The notes beneath the pieces are model-generated. The model saw only the letters and a program-made list of their open reading frames with translations, had not been told where the DNA came from and did no database searches. This document shows positions 63,226-64,000 of a stretch of DNA of 64,000 nucleotides, one piece after another. The position numbers and the translations under genes were made by a program. Within the stretch, counting starts at the first letter, position 1. Every line of letters starts with the position of its first letter. The DNA is from Dromaius novaehollandiae (Eukaryota > Chordata > Aves > Casuariiformes > Dromaiidae): assembly GCF_036370855.1 (NCBI RefSeq), contig NC_088099.1, positions 155,643,517 through 155,707,516 of the forward strand. The letters are read 5' to 3'.

Positions 63226-64000
63226 TGTGTCATTAGGTAGACGTTTAGTGTTTCACCACTTGGACATTTACTCAGTGAGGTAAGCAAGGAAGTTATATAA
63301 TTTACTAGAATGTTTTTTTTAAAACCCATACTCTAACACAATGTCCCCATTCATGTGTGATGTTCTGCAGAGTGTGACAATCTCCTTGAGATCTCTGGGG
63401 CTCAAGTGTATAGCCTAATACCTTACTGCATGCCAGAGAGCCTTCAGCGCCATCAAAAGTCACTGAAAGACACTTCAGCCTCCTCGATGCTGGTGGTACC
63501 AGCTCTCCACTGGACCTATGCAGCAGAGCAGGCAAGTCACTCTTGTTACTCTTTTGGTACAGTGGAGGGTGAATTCTGAAGTGTCCCAGGGCCCCAGCTC
63601 AAAGATTTATCGTGCTTTTGCCTGAGGAATGCCTTAGTGTTAGCTACTTACCTTAATCTAACTTAACTCAAGCCATATTAAGGTAAAATGCAAGCATGTA
63701 TTCATAACATCTAAAATAGACAACAACTCCTAGAGTGGATCCTATGTTTATTAAAAGAAGAAAAATCTGCCTCCTCGCACTGAGGTTACCTCAGCGAGAT
63801 CTCTCGCTCCCTTGCTCGGCACCCTTGCTGTCAGGATTTCAGTCTCTGCACATGCTTTCCCACCTCTTCATGGAGCACCTGAGCTCTGATAGCCTGTCTG
63901 GCTTGGGAGCAAGGGTAAGACCAATTTAATCCTTTGCTAGACCTTATGTTCTATATCAGTCTGTACATGAAAAACATGCAAGCTACAAACAGGTTATTTT

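Larger units (their letters stand above)
50161..64000. other. intergenic region, no gene recognised
   Basis: About 13.8 kb of AT-rich DNA beyond DSCC1. Open frames on both strands are short and resemble no protein I know. A 25-bp tandem duplication, AT-rich simple sequence and a short GC-richer patch (60540-60790) are the visible features. In mammals the next gene on this side is DEPTOR; none of its exons is visible, so it would start beyond position 64000. Confidence 0.7.

Noticed and set aside
63648..63686. 10-bp inverted repeat TTACCTTAAT/ATTAAGGTAA
   Set aside because: Arms of this length at this spacing are expected a few times by chance in a window of this size.
50161..64000. Search by eye for DEPTOR first exon
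   Set aside because: No CpG island with a Gly/Ser-rich N-terminus or DEP-domain coding sequence was seen on the plus strand.

Overview
The window is vertebrate nuclear DNA, most likely from a bird. Three observations support this. The protein-coding genes are split into short exons with GT-AG introns. Both genes match well-known vertebrate proteins at high identity. A CR1-type LINE 3' end (about 4545-4665), the typical avian interspersed repeat, lies in one intron. The order TAF2 then DSCC1, same strand, is also the arrangement on human 8q24. Repeat density is low, and no transfer, phage, CRISPR or bacterial features are present.

Layout, left to right. Positions 1-32265 hold the 5' part of TAF2 on the minus strand: 17 coding exons that join in frame to 741 codons, counted from the ATG at 32265. 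The rest of the protein, about 450 residues in the human protein including the His/Lys-rich tail, lies beyond position 1. A CpG island at about 32480-33480 with NRF1, YY1 and GC-box motifs is the likely TAF2 promoter. Positions 33480-35390 are intergenic. Positions 35390-49364 hold the whole of DSCC1 on the minus strand: nine coding exons, 389 codons plus stop, with a probable poly(A) signal at 35409-35414 and a CpG-island promoter at about 49060-49560. From about 49560 to 64000 I see no exon that I can recognise. In mammals this flank leads to DEPTOR, but no DEPTOR exon is visible.

The two genes do not form a pathway. TAF2 is a TFIID subunit used in promoter recognition. DSCC1 is a subunit of the CTF18-DCC1-CTF8 alternative clamp loader used in sister-chromatid cohesion. 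They are housekeeping neighbours in tandem, each with its own CpG island.

The most interesting signals are in TAF2 splicing. Intron 1 can only be joined in frame to the conserved protein as an AT-AC intron (ATAAGT...CAC), and a perfect U12-type donor string starts 4 bases inside it. Intron 12 has a textbook U12-type donor (GTATCCTTT) and a plausible U12 branch site. I found no new gene system in the window. All exon boundaries were read by eye from the sequence and checked by reading-frame arithmetic; family names come from recalled protein similarity, not from a search.
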